From RUG12519 sp045649685 (GTDB lineage: Bacteria > Bacillota > Clostridia > Oscillospirales > Ruminococcaceae): 64,000 bases of DNA. Position 1 is the stretch's first letter, and every line of letters starts with the position of its first letter. The stretch spans positions 248,001 through 312,000 of the forward strand of contig JAZRQJ010000007.1 in NCBI GenBank assembly GCA_045649685.1, written 5' to 3'. The notes beneath the pieces were generated by a model that searched no databases, had not been told where the DNA came from, and worked only from the letters and a program-made list of their open reading frames with translations. The position numbers and the translations under genes are program-made. Shown here one piece after another: positions 43,203-51,348 of this stretch.

Positions 43203-44492
43203 TTATTTTAATCTTTTGACAAAAATTTTTTCTATACTTGCAATTTTAACACACAGGCAAAAAACGTCCATAGCTGTGCTAAGTTCATCTATACTAGGGA
43301 ATGTAGGAGCAAGTCTTATGTTACTGTTATTAGGATCTAATCGATATGGATAGGTTGCTCCTATATTTGTCAATATAACACCTGCTTGCTTGCAAAGTTC
43401 GTATATTCTTTTGCCACATCCTTCAAGTGAGTCAAAGGATATAAAATACCCACCTTTTGGATTAGTCCATGTCCCAATATGCAGCGGAGCAATTTGATCG
43501 TTTAATTTATCGATTACCATATCAAATTTTGGTTTTAAAATTTTTGCATGAGCTGCCATATGATTCTTTAATTTTTCAGTAGTGTTAAAGAAAATACAGT
43601 GTCTAAGTTGATTGATTTTGTCATGTCCTATAATTTGTTTTGACATTACTTTTCTAATATCTTCTATGTTTGATTCAGATGCAGCCAATGCAGAAATTCC
43701 AGCACCCGGAAAAGTAATTTTAGAAGTTGAACAAAATTCAATAACCATGTTTTCACTGTTGAATTTTTTACATTCATCAAATATGTTTAATAGTGAATCG
43801 TGATTTTCAGAAAGATGATGTATAACATATGCGTTATCCCATAAAATTCTGAAATCGGGTGCAGCAGGATTTAATGATGCAAATTGCTTAACAACATCAT
43901 TGGAATATGTTATGCCACCAGGATTTGAATATTTAGGAACACACCAAACACCTTTAATAAGAGGGTCTGATTCCACAAGTTGTTTTATTTTATGCATATT
44001 TGGACCATCTTCAGTCATTTCAATATTGATCATTTCAATGTTAAACAGCTCACATATTGCAAAATGACGATCATAACCAGGAGAAGGACACAAAAATTTA
44101 ACTTTATCTAATTTGTTCCATGGGGTATTTCCTAAAAGGCCGAATTGCATCGCCATATCGACATAATTATACATTAAATTTAAGCTAGAATTGCCACCAA
44201 CAATTATCATGTCATCAGAAACATCTAAAATTGAAGCAAAAAATTTCTTAGCCTCAGGAATTCCGGTCAATTCTCCGTAGTTTCTAGTGTCAATACCACT
44301 GTCGGTTTTTGCTAATTGTGAGTAATTTATTTTATCAATCATGTCAGATGAGAGTTCTAATTGATCTGGGCATGGTTTTCCCCTGGACATATTTAAGTTT
44401 AATTTCATATCTTGGAATTTTATATATTCCTTATTTAACTTTGATAACTCTGTTTCAAGTTCTGTTTTTGTCATTTTTTCATATAAACACAT
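43203..44492 (-). CDS. Aspartate aminotransferase, class I subgroup Ic (PLP-dependent)
   Basis: 429 residues. The N-terminal LNLNMSRGKPCPDQLELS and DTRNYGELTGIPEAKKFF, WCVPKYSNPGGITYSNDVV, and the Schiff-base Lys in STSKITFPGAGISALAAS mark the Ic aminotransferase group, which makes aspartate/oxaloacetate from glutamate/2-oxoglutarate. Together with lysC and hom in this window it could supply aspartate for the threonine/lysine branch. ATG 44492 has AAAGGAG 13 bases upstream. I see no clear promoter in the AT-rich gap. Confidence 0.88.
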   Translation of the reverse strand: MCLYEKMTKTELETELSKLNKEYIKFQDMKLNLNMSRGKPCPDQLELSSDMIDKINYSQLAKTDSGIDTRNYGELTGIPEAKKFFASILDVSDDMIIVGGNSSLNLMYNYVDMAMQFGLLGNTPWNKLDKVKFLCPSPGYDRHFAICELFNIEMINIEMTEDGPNMHKIKQLVESDPLIKGVWCVPKYSNPGGITYSNDVVKQFASLNPAAPDFRILWDNAYVIHHLSENHDSLLNIFDECKKFNSENMVIEFCSTSKITFPGAGISALAASESNIEDIRKVMSKQIIGHDKINQLRHCIFFNTTEKLKNHMAAHAKILKPKFDMVIDKLNDQIAPLHIGTWTNPKGGYFISFDSLEGCGKRIYELCKQAGVILTNIGATYPYRLDPNNSNIRLAPTFPSIDELSTAMDVFCLCVKIASIEKIFVKRLK

Positions 44493-44693
44493 TGTACGAT
44501 ATATTCTCCTTTTTAAAATTATATTGTGTTATTATGAACTACGAGTAACACTTAATATGTATAAATTATATTATATATGTAATTTTACAAATTTGCAACT
44601 TTTGAAAATAAATATTTCAAAATATTTGTTTTACTCAGTATTTATACCGAAAATTAATTGTTTTAATGGTGTATTTGATTGTTGCGATTATTT

Positions 44694-44721
44694 GACAAAA
44701 AGGGCAAAAAATAGTATAATT
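44694..44721 (+). promoter_or_regulatory. Sigma-A promoter for the LCP gene
   Basis: TTGACA (44694-44699), a 16-base spacer and TATAAT (44716-44721), 64 bases upstream. The rest of 44493-44693 holds no gene. Confidence 0.85.
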
Positions 44722-44785
44722 ATACATATTTTTAATAAAAGATTCCTTGTTTTTACTGGATGAGATGAAAGGAAATTGTTAATTC

Positions 44786-45874
44786 ATGGATAATAAAAAA
44801 AAGAACATTCACTATAAAAGCGCGAGTGGAAAAGCCTCTCAAAAATTTGATGATATATATATGCAAGCGAGTAAAGAACATAAGATTAATAATATGAAAA
44901 ATATTAAGCGAGTTAAGCATAAAAAGCGTAAGTTCAAAAGGGTTATTTGCATAATATCTGTGATTTTAGCTTTGCTAATTGGGGGAGCTGTTTCAGCATT
45001 TTTGTATTATTTTGGTGATTTGAAAACTGATACTGATTTTACAAGAGTGCCTCAAGATTTAGGATTGACGTCCACAGATAGAATAAATAATAATGTGGTT
45101 AATATAGCTTTATTTGGAATAGATAAAAGAGCAAATGAAAAGGTGGGTAGATCTGACACGGTTATGGTGCTATCTTTGGACGGCGTTCATAAAAAAATTA
45201 AGCTTACGTCGGTTTTGAGAGATAGTAGGGTTAATATAGATGGTCATGGAAAAGATAAATTGTGTCATGCCTATGCTTATGGTGGACCTGAATTGGCTGT
45301 TAAAACGTTAAATAAGAATTTTAATTTAGATATAATGAATTATGTGACTGTTGATTTTTCTCAAATGGTTAATGTTATAGACGCTGTTGGTGGACTAGAT
45401 ATTGAGTTAGTTAATAATGAAGTTAAACGAGCAAATGGTATAATAGCAAGTACTAAAGAATTGGATTCTGTGGGGATTCCTTACTTTAAAGAAGAAACCA
45501 AGGTGGTACACCTTAATGGTGCTCAGACAGTTGCGTATGCTAGAATACGAAAAGGTGATAGTGAAGTTAAACGTGCCGGGAGACAGCAAAAGGTTATGCA
45601 TGCTTTACTTGAAAAAGTTCAAGGAATGAGTGTGACGGCGTATCCTAATTTTATTAAGCAGATATTACCGTTGGTTCAGACATCTTTAAACTATACTGAT
45701 ATTTTAGGTTTTATTCCATTTATGGCTTCTGGAAAGCCGTCTATGGAAACATATAAAGTACCAGATGCAAATGACCCTAAAGTTAAAGGAGGACATATTG
45801 ACGGCGTTTGGTATTGGAGCTATGATATATCTGAGTATGCAAAAAAATTGCATAATTTTATTTACAATAATTAA
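44786..45874 (+). CDS. LytR-CpsA-Psr (LCP) family protein
   Basis: Membrane-anchored phosphotransferase that attaches teichoic acids or other polymers to peptidoglycan. 362 residues. A basic N-terminal tail (KRVKHKKRKFKRV) precedes one membrane helix (about 57-78). The LCP domain (about 105-290) shows VNIALFGIDKRANEKVGRSDTVMV, KLTSVLRDSRVNIDGHGKDKL, YVTVDFSQMVNVIDAVGG and ARIRKGDSEVKRAGRQQKVM, with the conserved Arg/Asp residues. The substrate polymer is unknown. tepA follows after 58 bases. Confidence 0.92.
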   Translation: MDNKKKNIHYKSASGKASQKFDDIYMQASKEHKINNMKNIKRVKHKKRKFKRVICIISVILALLIGGAVSAFLYYFGDLKTDTDFTRVPQDLGLTSTDRINNNVVNIALFGIDKRANEKVGRSDTVMVLSLDGVHKKIKLTSVLRDSRVNIDGHGKDKLCHAYAYGGPELAVKTLNKNFNLDIMNYVTVDFSQMVNVIDAVGGLDIELVNNEVKRANGIIASTKELDSVGIPYFKEETKVVHLNGAQTVAYARIRKGDSEVKRAGRQQKVMHALLEKVQGMSVTAYPNFIKQILPLVQTSLNYTDILGFIPFMASGKPSMETYKVPDANDPKVKGGHIDGVWYWSYDISEYAKKLHNFIYNN

Positions 45875-45932
45875 TTTTTGAATAAATCCTCTCTTGTTTT
45901 GATAAACTAAATCATGATAGGAGGGTATTTTT

Positions 45933-46676
45933 ATGCATAGAAACGAAAATCGAAAAAATTCTAATATTGGTCCAAAAAATAATATGGAACATCACAATGA
46001 TATCAACATGTTTCAGGATATAACAAATGATAAAATGAGACAGATTGTAGATATGGGAGCTATAACGACAAATGGTAAACACACCATATATTGTATTAGT
46101 ATAATTGGACAGGTTGAAGGACATTATGTTCTTTCAAATGATACGAAAACTACTAAATATGAGCAAATAATACCAGCTTTGGTGGCTATAGAACAGTCTA
46201 AAGAAATAGAAGGGGTTTTGTTAATTCTAAACACGGTTGGAGGAGATATTGAAGCAGGCTTGGCAATAGCTGAACTTGTTTCTGGAATAAGTAAGCCGAC
46301 TGTTTCTATTGTTTTGGGTGGAGGGCATTCTATTGGGGTTCCTCTTGCGGTTTCTGCTAACCATTCGTTTATAGTCCCCTCAGCTAGCATGACAATACAT
46401 CCCGTTAGAAGTTCTGGTACAATTTTAGGTGTGTCTCAATCATTTTTATATTTTCAAAAAATGCAGAACAGGATAGTGAAATTTGTGGTTGAAAATTCTA
46501 ACATAAAAGAAGATTTGTTTTTAAAGTTAATGATGAATACTGATGAACTTGCTACAGATATTGGAAGTATTGTTGATGGAAGTGAGGCGGTAAAAGTTGG
46601 ATTGATAGACAGTGTTGGTAGCATATCGGATGCTATAAAGGTTTTATATAACATGATTGAATCTAAGAAAAGTTGA
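45933..46676 (+). CDS. tepA: ClpP-like protease TepA family
   Basis: 247 residues, cytoplasmic. The ClpP/crotonase-like fold is seen in GVLLILNTVGGDIEAGLAIAEL and in GGGHSIGVPLAVSANHSFIVPSASMTIHPVR. In Bacillus TepA (YmfB) lies just upstream of spoIIIE and degrades spore DNA-binding proteins at germination; the same order is kept here. The catalytic Ser is expected in GGGHSIG and the His in MTIHPVR, both present. AGGAGGG precedes the ATG. Confidence 0.9.
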   Translation: MHRNENRKNSNIGPKNNMEHHNDINMFQDITNDKMRQIVDMGAITTNGKHTIYCISIIGQVEGHYVLSNDTKTTKYEQIIPALVAIEQSKEIEGVLLILNTVGGDIEAGLAIAELVSGISKPTVSIVLGGGHSIGVPLAVSANHSFIVPSASMTIHPVRSSGTILGVSQSFLYFQKMQNRIVKFVVENSNIKEDLFLKLMMNTDELATDIGSIVDGSEAVKVGLIDSVGSISDAIKVLYNMIESKKS

Positions 46677-46700
46677 ATATATTATTTTTCATAAATTTTT

Positions 46701-46724
46701 GTGTTAATTGAAATTAACACTTTT
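46701..46724 (+). terminator. Terminator after tepA
   Basis: GTGTTAAT-TGAA-ATTAACAC followed by TTTT; a modest T run. Confidence 0.7.
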
Positions 46725-46744
46725 AATAAAATGTTAATTTGTGT

Positions 46745-46773
46745 TTGCAACTAACCGTAATATATTGTATAAT
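46745..46773 (+). promoter_or_regulatory. Sigma-A promoter for spoIIIE
   Basis: TTGCAA (46745-46750), a 17-base spacer and TATAAT (46768-46773). Confidence 0.8.
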
Positions 46774-46826
46774 GACTCCTAGATATCGGAAATAATTCTT
46801 AAAATTTTTAATTTATGGGAGATAAG

Positions 46827-49199
46827 ATGGCTAGGAAGAAAAACAGTTCTGTGGTTTCAAAGACAAATTCTAGAAATAGAAAAACTAAAAAGAGCGATAG
46901 AATCCAGAAAAAGGAACTAAATCAGTTAAATATAATATTATTGTTTGCTAGTGGGCTATTTTTGTTTTTTTTAGTTTTTATAGAAGGTCAAAATTTATGG
47001 AAAATGGCACATGATATTATTTTGGGATCATTTGGAATTTTAGCCTATTTTGTTGGTATATTAGTTATGGTTACTGCGATTTTATTTTCATTTAAGTCGT
47101 TTAATGAATCGTTTAGAGGTAAATTGTGGCAACTTATTACATTGTTTATATTAATTTGTACTCAAGTTCAAGTGTGTTTCCATCCAAGTTATAACGACAT
47201 GTCTTTAATAGATTGTATAGTAAGGATATGGAGTGATGGTGTTTTAAGCACTGGTGGAGGAGTTGTTGGAGGAATTGTTGGACTTCCATTAGAATATGCT
47301 GTTGGAAAAAGTGCAGCAATTGTGGTTAATTGGATATTAATATTTGTATTTTCTCTAATACTTACTGGTTCAACATTAATTGGATTTTTTAAAACAGTGT
47401 ATATGCCAGTAAAAAAAATAGAAAAAAGTGTGCATAATATAAAGAAAAATAATAAATTTAATATAGATATTCCTATTGGAAATTCGTCAAATTCTTCGCA
47501 TAAATCAAAAAAATTTAGTGTTCCTAGTTTAGGCGATCATAAAAAAACGAAAAAATCCAAAGAACCGTTAGATATTGATACTATTCAAAATGACACGGAT
47601 CGTTCTGCTAAAAGTATCGACGCTCAATTGGATAATTTAGTTGAAAGAGCTTCTATGGAAAATAAGGACAATAACATTGTTAATTGTGATAGCTCAAGAG
47701 AATATTCTAGTTCCGGTAATTATGTTTTTCCTTCTCTAAATTTTTTAAAAAAGTCGAAATCAGCTAATAATATAGATGTTTCTGGAGAGTTAAGGGCAAA
47801 TGCAGATTGTCTTGTAGATACTTTAAAGAGTTTTGGCGTAGAGACTAGAATTATTGATATATGCAGAGGGCCTTCTGTTACTAGATATGAATTGCAACCT
47901 TCTGCCGGAGTGAAGATAAGTAAAATAACCAATCTTACTGACGATATATCTTTAAATTTAGCAGCAGGTGGAGTAAGAATCGAAGCTCCTATACCCAATA
48001 AGGCAGCTGTTGGAATAGAAGTTCCAAATAAAACAAAAGATATGGTTTCTTTAAGAGAAATTGTTTCTAGTGAGGAATTTTCTAATTCAAAAAGTTGTTT
48101 GTCTTTTGCTTTGGGCAAAGATATTGCTGGTAATGTAAAAATTGCTGATATTGCAAAGATGCCACATATTTTAATTGCTGGAGCGACTGGTTCAGGAAAA
48201 TCTGTTTGTATTAATTCAATTATTGTTTCATTGCTATACAAAAGTTCTCCAGAGCACATTAGATTATTGATGATAGATCCGAAAGTGGTTGAATTGGGAG
48301 TATATAACGGAATACCACATTTGTTGGTTCCTGTAGTCACCGATCCTAAAAAAGCTGCAGGAGCTTTAGGATGGGCTGTTACTGAAATGTTAAATAGATA
48401 TAAAATATTTGCCGAAACGGGTGTTAGAGATTTAAAAAGTTATAATAGATTAGTAAAATCGGGCAAGGTTAATTCGGAAGGACAACCATATTCAAATATG
48501 CCTCAAATAGTTATTATAATAGACGAACTTGCTGACCTTATGATGGTGGCTTCTAGAGAAGTTGAGGATTATATTTGTAGATTAGCGCAAATGGCGCGTG
48601 CTGCAGGAATGCATCTAGTTATTGCAACTCAAAGACCATCTGTTGATGTAATTACTGGTGTTATAAAAGCTAATATTCCTAGCAGGATTGCTTTTACTGT
48701 TTCTTCTCAAGTTGATTCTAGAACCATTATAGATTCTGCAGGAGCAGAAAAATTACTCGGTAAAGGTGATATGCTTTATTGTCCGATGGATCAACAAAAA
48801 CCTGTTAGAGTTCAGGGATGCTTTGTTAGTGATGAAGAAGTTGAAAGTGTTGTTGACTTTATAAAATCTAATGAGCAAGTGGAATATAGTGAAGAAATTA
48901 TAGAAGAAATTGATAGACAGTCTTTAGCAACCGACTGTAAAAATCAATCTGGAAATGGAGGAGGATTTGAAGATCAAGATCCTATGATACCTGCAGCTAT
49001 TGAAGTGGTTGTGGAGAGTGAGCAAGCATCAACTTCTTTTTTACAGCGTAGATTGAAACTTGGGTATGCACGTGCTGCTAGAATTATGGATGAACTTGAA
49101 TCACGTGGGATAGTTGGACCGCAGTGTGGAAGCAAGTCAAGACAAATTTTGATATCTAAACAGCAATTTTTGGAGATGCAGCTTGGTAGTGATGAATAA
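46827..49199 (+). CDS. spoIIIE: DNA translocase SpoIIIE/FtsK
   Basis: Pumps chromosomal DNA through the division or sporulation septum. 790 residues. A basic N-terminus, four to five membrane segments (about 30-195), a variable hydrophilic linker (about 195-325), then the motor: alpha domain with CRGPSVTRYELQPSAGVKISK, Walker A AGATGSGKSV, Walker B IVIIIDELADLMM and QRPSVDVITGVIKANIPSRI. The C-terminal gamma winged helix (about 725-790: STSFLQRRLKLGYARAARIM) reads SRS/KOPS-type sequences. ATG 46827 is preferred: GGGAG (46817-46821) overlaps the earlier ATG 46815. Confidence 0.95.
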   Translation: MARKKNSSVVSKTNSRNRKTKKSDRIQKKELNQLNIILLFASGLFLFFLVFIEGQNLWKMAHDIILGSFGILAYFVGILVMVTAILFSFKSFNESFRGKLWQLITLFILICTQVQVCFHPSYNDMSLIDCIVRIWSDGVLSTGGGVVGGIVGLPLEYAVGKSAAIVVNWILIFVFSLILTGSTLIGFFKTVYMPVKKIEKSVHNIKKNNKFNIDIPIGNSSNSSHKSKKFSVPSLGDHKKTKKSKEPLDIDTIQNDTDRSAKSIDAQLDNLVERASMENKDNNIVNCDSSREYSSSGNYVFPSLNFLKKSKSANNIDVSGELRANADCLVDTLKSFGVETRIIDICRGPSVTRYELQPSAGVKISKITNLTDDISLNLAAGGVRIEAPIPNKAAVGIEVPNKTKDMVSLREIVSSEEFSNSKSCLSFALGKDIAGNVKIADIAKMPHILIAGATGSGKSVCINSIIVSLLYKSSPEHIRLLMIDPKVVELGVYNGIPHLLVPVVTDPKKAAGALGWAVTEMLNRYKIFAETGVRDLKSYNRLVKSGKVNSEGQPYSNMPQIVIIIDELADLMMVASREVEDYICRLAQMARAAGMHLVIATQRPSVDVITGVIKANIPSRIAFTVSSQVDSRTIIDSAGAEKLLGKGDMLYCPMDQQKPVRVQGCFVSDEEVESVVDFIKSNEQVEYSEEIIEEIDRQSLATDCKNQSGNGGGFEDQDPMIPAAIEVVVESEQASTSFLQRRLKLGYARAARIMDELESRGIVGPQCGSKSRQILISKQQFLEMQLGSDE

Positions 49200-49226
49200 T
49201 ATATATTTTTGTGGGGGAATTTAAGT

Positions 49227-50153
49227 TTGGTGAAAAAACGTTTTAAGTTTAGATATGCAATAATTATTTTGTTGTTGTCTGTTGGAATATCTTTAGGATG
49301 GCATTATTTTAATGGTAATTTGGTTAGTGAATTTAACAACAATACAAACTCACTATTGAATGATGGTGTATCGGTTCATTATATTGATGTTGGACAGGGT
49401 GACTGTGAATTAATATTGGACCACGGAAAGACTGTATTGATTGATGCAGGAGAAGTGGATAGAGGTAGTGCTGTTGTCAAATATTTAAAATCTCTTGGTA
49501 TAAAAAAGATAGATCTGTTTATTGGAACGCATCCTCATACAGATCATATTGGTGGATTTTTAAATGTAGCAAAAAGTTTTGACATTGATCGTGTAATTAT
49601 TCCTGAAATTCCAGAAAATATGATTCCAACAACATCCACTTATCGGCATTTTTTACAGTTGATAAAAGATAAAAATATACTTGTTGATAGGGGAGCGATG
49701 AACAAGTCCTATAAAATTGGTGAGGGAATTATTAATATTTTGGGACCGGTTGGAAAAAACTATACCGAACTTAATGATTGGTCGGTTGGAGCAAGGTATA
49801 CATATAGGGACAGATCTTTTTTATTTTGTGGTGATATGGAAAAAGAGGCTGAGAAAGATTTGTTAAACAGTAATCAATTAATAAAATCTGATGTTTTTAA
49901 ATTAAACCATCACGGTAGCAAAACTTCTAATACAAAAAAATTATTAGATGCTATTGGAGCAAAAATTTTTGTTATAGAAGTCGGAAAAGATAATATGTAC
50001 AAGCATCCAAGTATTGAAGTTATGAAAAGATTAAAGGATGCTAAAATATACCGAACAGATTGTGATGGAACAATTGTAATTTCAACTGACGGTAAAGATT
50101 TTGATATAAAATCTCAAAAAAGAAAGGAAGTAGAACATGTACATCTCAGTTGA
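49227..50153 (+). CDS. ComEC-like metallo-beta-lactamase-fold hydrolase, membrane-anchored
   Basis: 308 residues. One N-terminal membrane segment (about 8-28) and an outside MBL domain as in the C-terminal part of ComEC: VHYIDVGQGDCELILDHGKTVLIDAG, then the metal motif GTHPHTDHIGGF, LFCGDMEKEAEKDLL and KLNHHGSKTSN. It should bind two metals and may be an extracellular nuclease or phosphodiesterase. The start is TTG 49227, 9 bases after a GGGGG element. The ATG of the next gene lies inside its 3' end. No comEA or comEC channel domain is present, so a competence role is not implied. Confidence 0.88.
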   Translation: MVKKRFKFRYAIIILLLSVGISLGWHYFNGNLVSEFNNNTNSLLNDGVSVHYIDVGQGDCELILDHGKTVLIDAGEVDRGSAVVKYLKSLGIKKIDLFIGTHPHTDHIGGFLNVAKSFDIDRVIIPEIPENMIPTTSTYRHFLQLIKDKNILVDRGAMNKSYKIGEGIINILGPVGKNYTELNDWSVGARYTYRDRSFLFCGDMEKEAEKDLLNSNQLIKSDVFKLNHHGSKTSNTKKLLDAIGAKIFVIEVGKDNMYKHPSIEVMKRLKDAKIYRTDCDGTIVISTDGKDFDIKSQKRKEVEHVHLS

Positions 50154-50352
50154 CAGATTTGAAGGAGATTTTGCTATTTGTGAACGTGAAGATTTTAAAA
50201 TAATAAAAATATTAAAAAACAAACTTCCTCCTAATATACGTGAGGGTGATGTGTTAAATATAGATGAAAATGTATGTGTTATCGATAGTGACGAAACTTT
50301 AAGAAAAAAAAGAGAAATTTATCAAATGCAAGAAGATTTGTTTAGAAAATGA
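50137..50352 (+). CDS. DUF3006-family small protein
   Basis: 71 residues. The pattern VDRFEGDFAICERED, then LPPNIREGDVLNIDE and DETLRKKREIYQMQEDLF fits DUF3006, a small SH3-like protein often encoded next to ComEC-like MBL proteins. It overlaps that gene by 17 bases, and AAGGAAG lies inside it, so the two are translationally coupled. Function unknown; the recurrent pairing suggests a shared process. Confidence 0.82.
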   Translation: MYISVDRFEGDFAICEREDFKIIKILKNKLPPNIREGDVLNIDENVCVIDSDETLRKKREIYQMQEDLFRK

Positions 50353-50385
50353 TTTATGAGGTATAAATGGGAGGCTTTTGAGTGA

Positions 50386-51048
50386 ATGATAAATATATTA
50401 TTAGCTGAAAACGATAAAAATTTGAGCATGTTAATTCACAGTTGCTTGAAGCAGGAAGGTTATAATATAACTGAAGTTTCTGACGTAAAAGAGTTAAAAA
50501 ATAGCTTATATGTAAATTCATACCATTTATTGATATTAGACGTAGACATGGTAGATATAAGTATAAATGAAATAGTTTTATATGTTCGATTGAAGCGTAA
50601 TATATCGATGATTTTACTTGCCACGAAAGATAATGATTATAGAAAAATAGAAATGTATAAAAAATATATAGCTGAATATATAACTAAGCCATTTTCTATG
50701 CAGTTTTTATTGTGTAGAATTAATGCAGTTTTAACTAAATCTGGGAAGATACATAAAAATGAAATTGAAATTGGAAAAATTCGAGTTATATATAATGAAC
50801 ACAGTGTATACATTGATGATAATAAATGTAAATTGACATTAAAAGAGTATGATTTGATTTGTTGCTTGATTGAAAACCAGGGAAAAATTTTAAGTAGAGA
50901 TCAACTTTTAAAAATGGTGTGGGGAATAGATTATACAGGTAATAGTAGAACAGTTGATACACACATTAAGCGATTAAGACAAAAAATATCATATGCTCAA
51001 AAACACATTAAAACTGTACGAAAATGTGGATATGTTTTGGAAATATAA
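50386..51048 (+). CDS. OmpR/PhoB-family response regulator, orphan, degenerate receiver
   Basis: 220 residues. The receiver domain (about 1-115) keeps the phospho-acceptor Asp52 (HLLILDVDM) and the Lys of ITKPFS. The acidic pocket reads Glu8-Asn9 instead of Glu/Asp-Asp, and the usual Met-Pro-Gly turn after the acceptor is lost (DMVDISINE). A winged-helix DNA-binding domain (about 125-218) carries LTLKEYDLICCLIENQGKI, SRDQLLKMVWG and TVDTHIKRLRQKI. No histidine kinase is adjacent. The next gene downstream, 300 bases on, is the ATP/ADP translocase, so it is a candidate regulator of it (inference). Confidence 0.9.
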   Translation: MINILLAENDKNLSMLIHSCLKQEGYNITEVSDVKELKNSLYVNSYHLLILDVDMVDISINEIVLYVRLKRNISMILLATKDNDYRKIEMYKKYIAEYITKPFSMQFLLCRINAVLTKSGKIHKNEIEIGKIRVIYNEHSVYIDDNKCKLTLKEYDLICCLIENQGKILSRDQLLKMVWGIDYTGNSRTVDTHIKRLRQKISYAQKHIKTVRKCGYVLEI

Positions 51049-51088
51049 TTAAAATATAAAAGGATTTATTTAAATTTTGTTTTTAATC

Positions 51089-51117
51089 TTGACATATTGC
51101 GGTAAATTAGATATAAT
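51089..51117 (+). promoter_or_regulatory. Consensus sigma-A promoter in the gap before the nucleotide translocase
   Basis: TTGACA (51089-51094), a 17-base spacer and TATAAT (51112-51117). A second, weaker one is TTGTTC (51209-51214) with an 18-base spacer and TATAAT (51233-51238). The leader to the ATG is about 110-230 bases. I see no hairpin terminator or riboswitch in this 300-base gap. Confidence 0.85.
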
Positions 51118-51348
51118 TACATAAGAAATTTATTAGGATAGTACTGTTTATTTTTAAGTATATTTAATTTTTAAGTATACTGATTTTTGCGTGCTTTTTA
51201 ATACATTATTGTTCTTGTATATTATAATTATTATTGGAAACAATGCTTCAAAACTTAATTTAATGTGTGTAGATTGGAGGGATTAATTTTACATTTTGGT
51301 GTATTGTTGAAATTTTAATTAAATATATAATTTCGGAGGGGTAATTAA

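Noticed and set aside
47720..48340. Minus-strand 206-residue frame
   Set aside because: Antisense shadow of spoIIIE, whose motor motifs are intact.
49227..50352. Competence DNA-uptake locus
   Set aside because: Only the ComEC-like hydrolase domain is present, without channel segments or other com genes.
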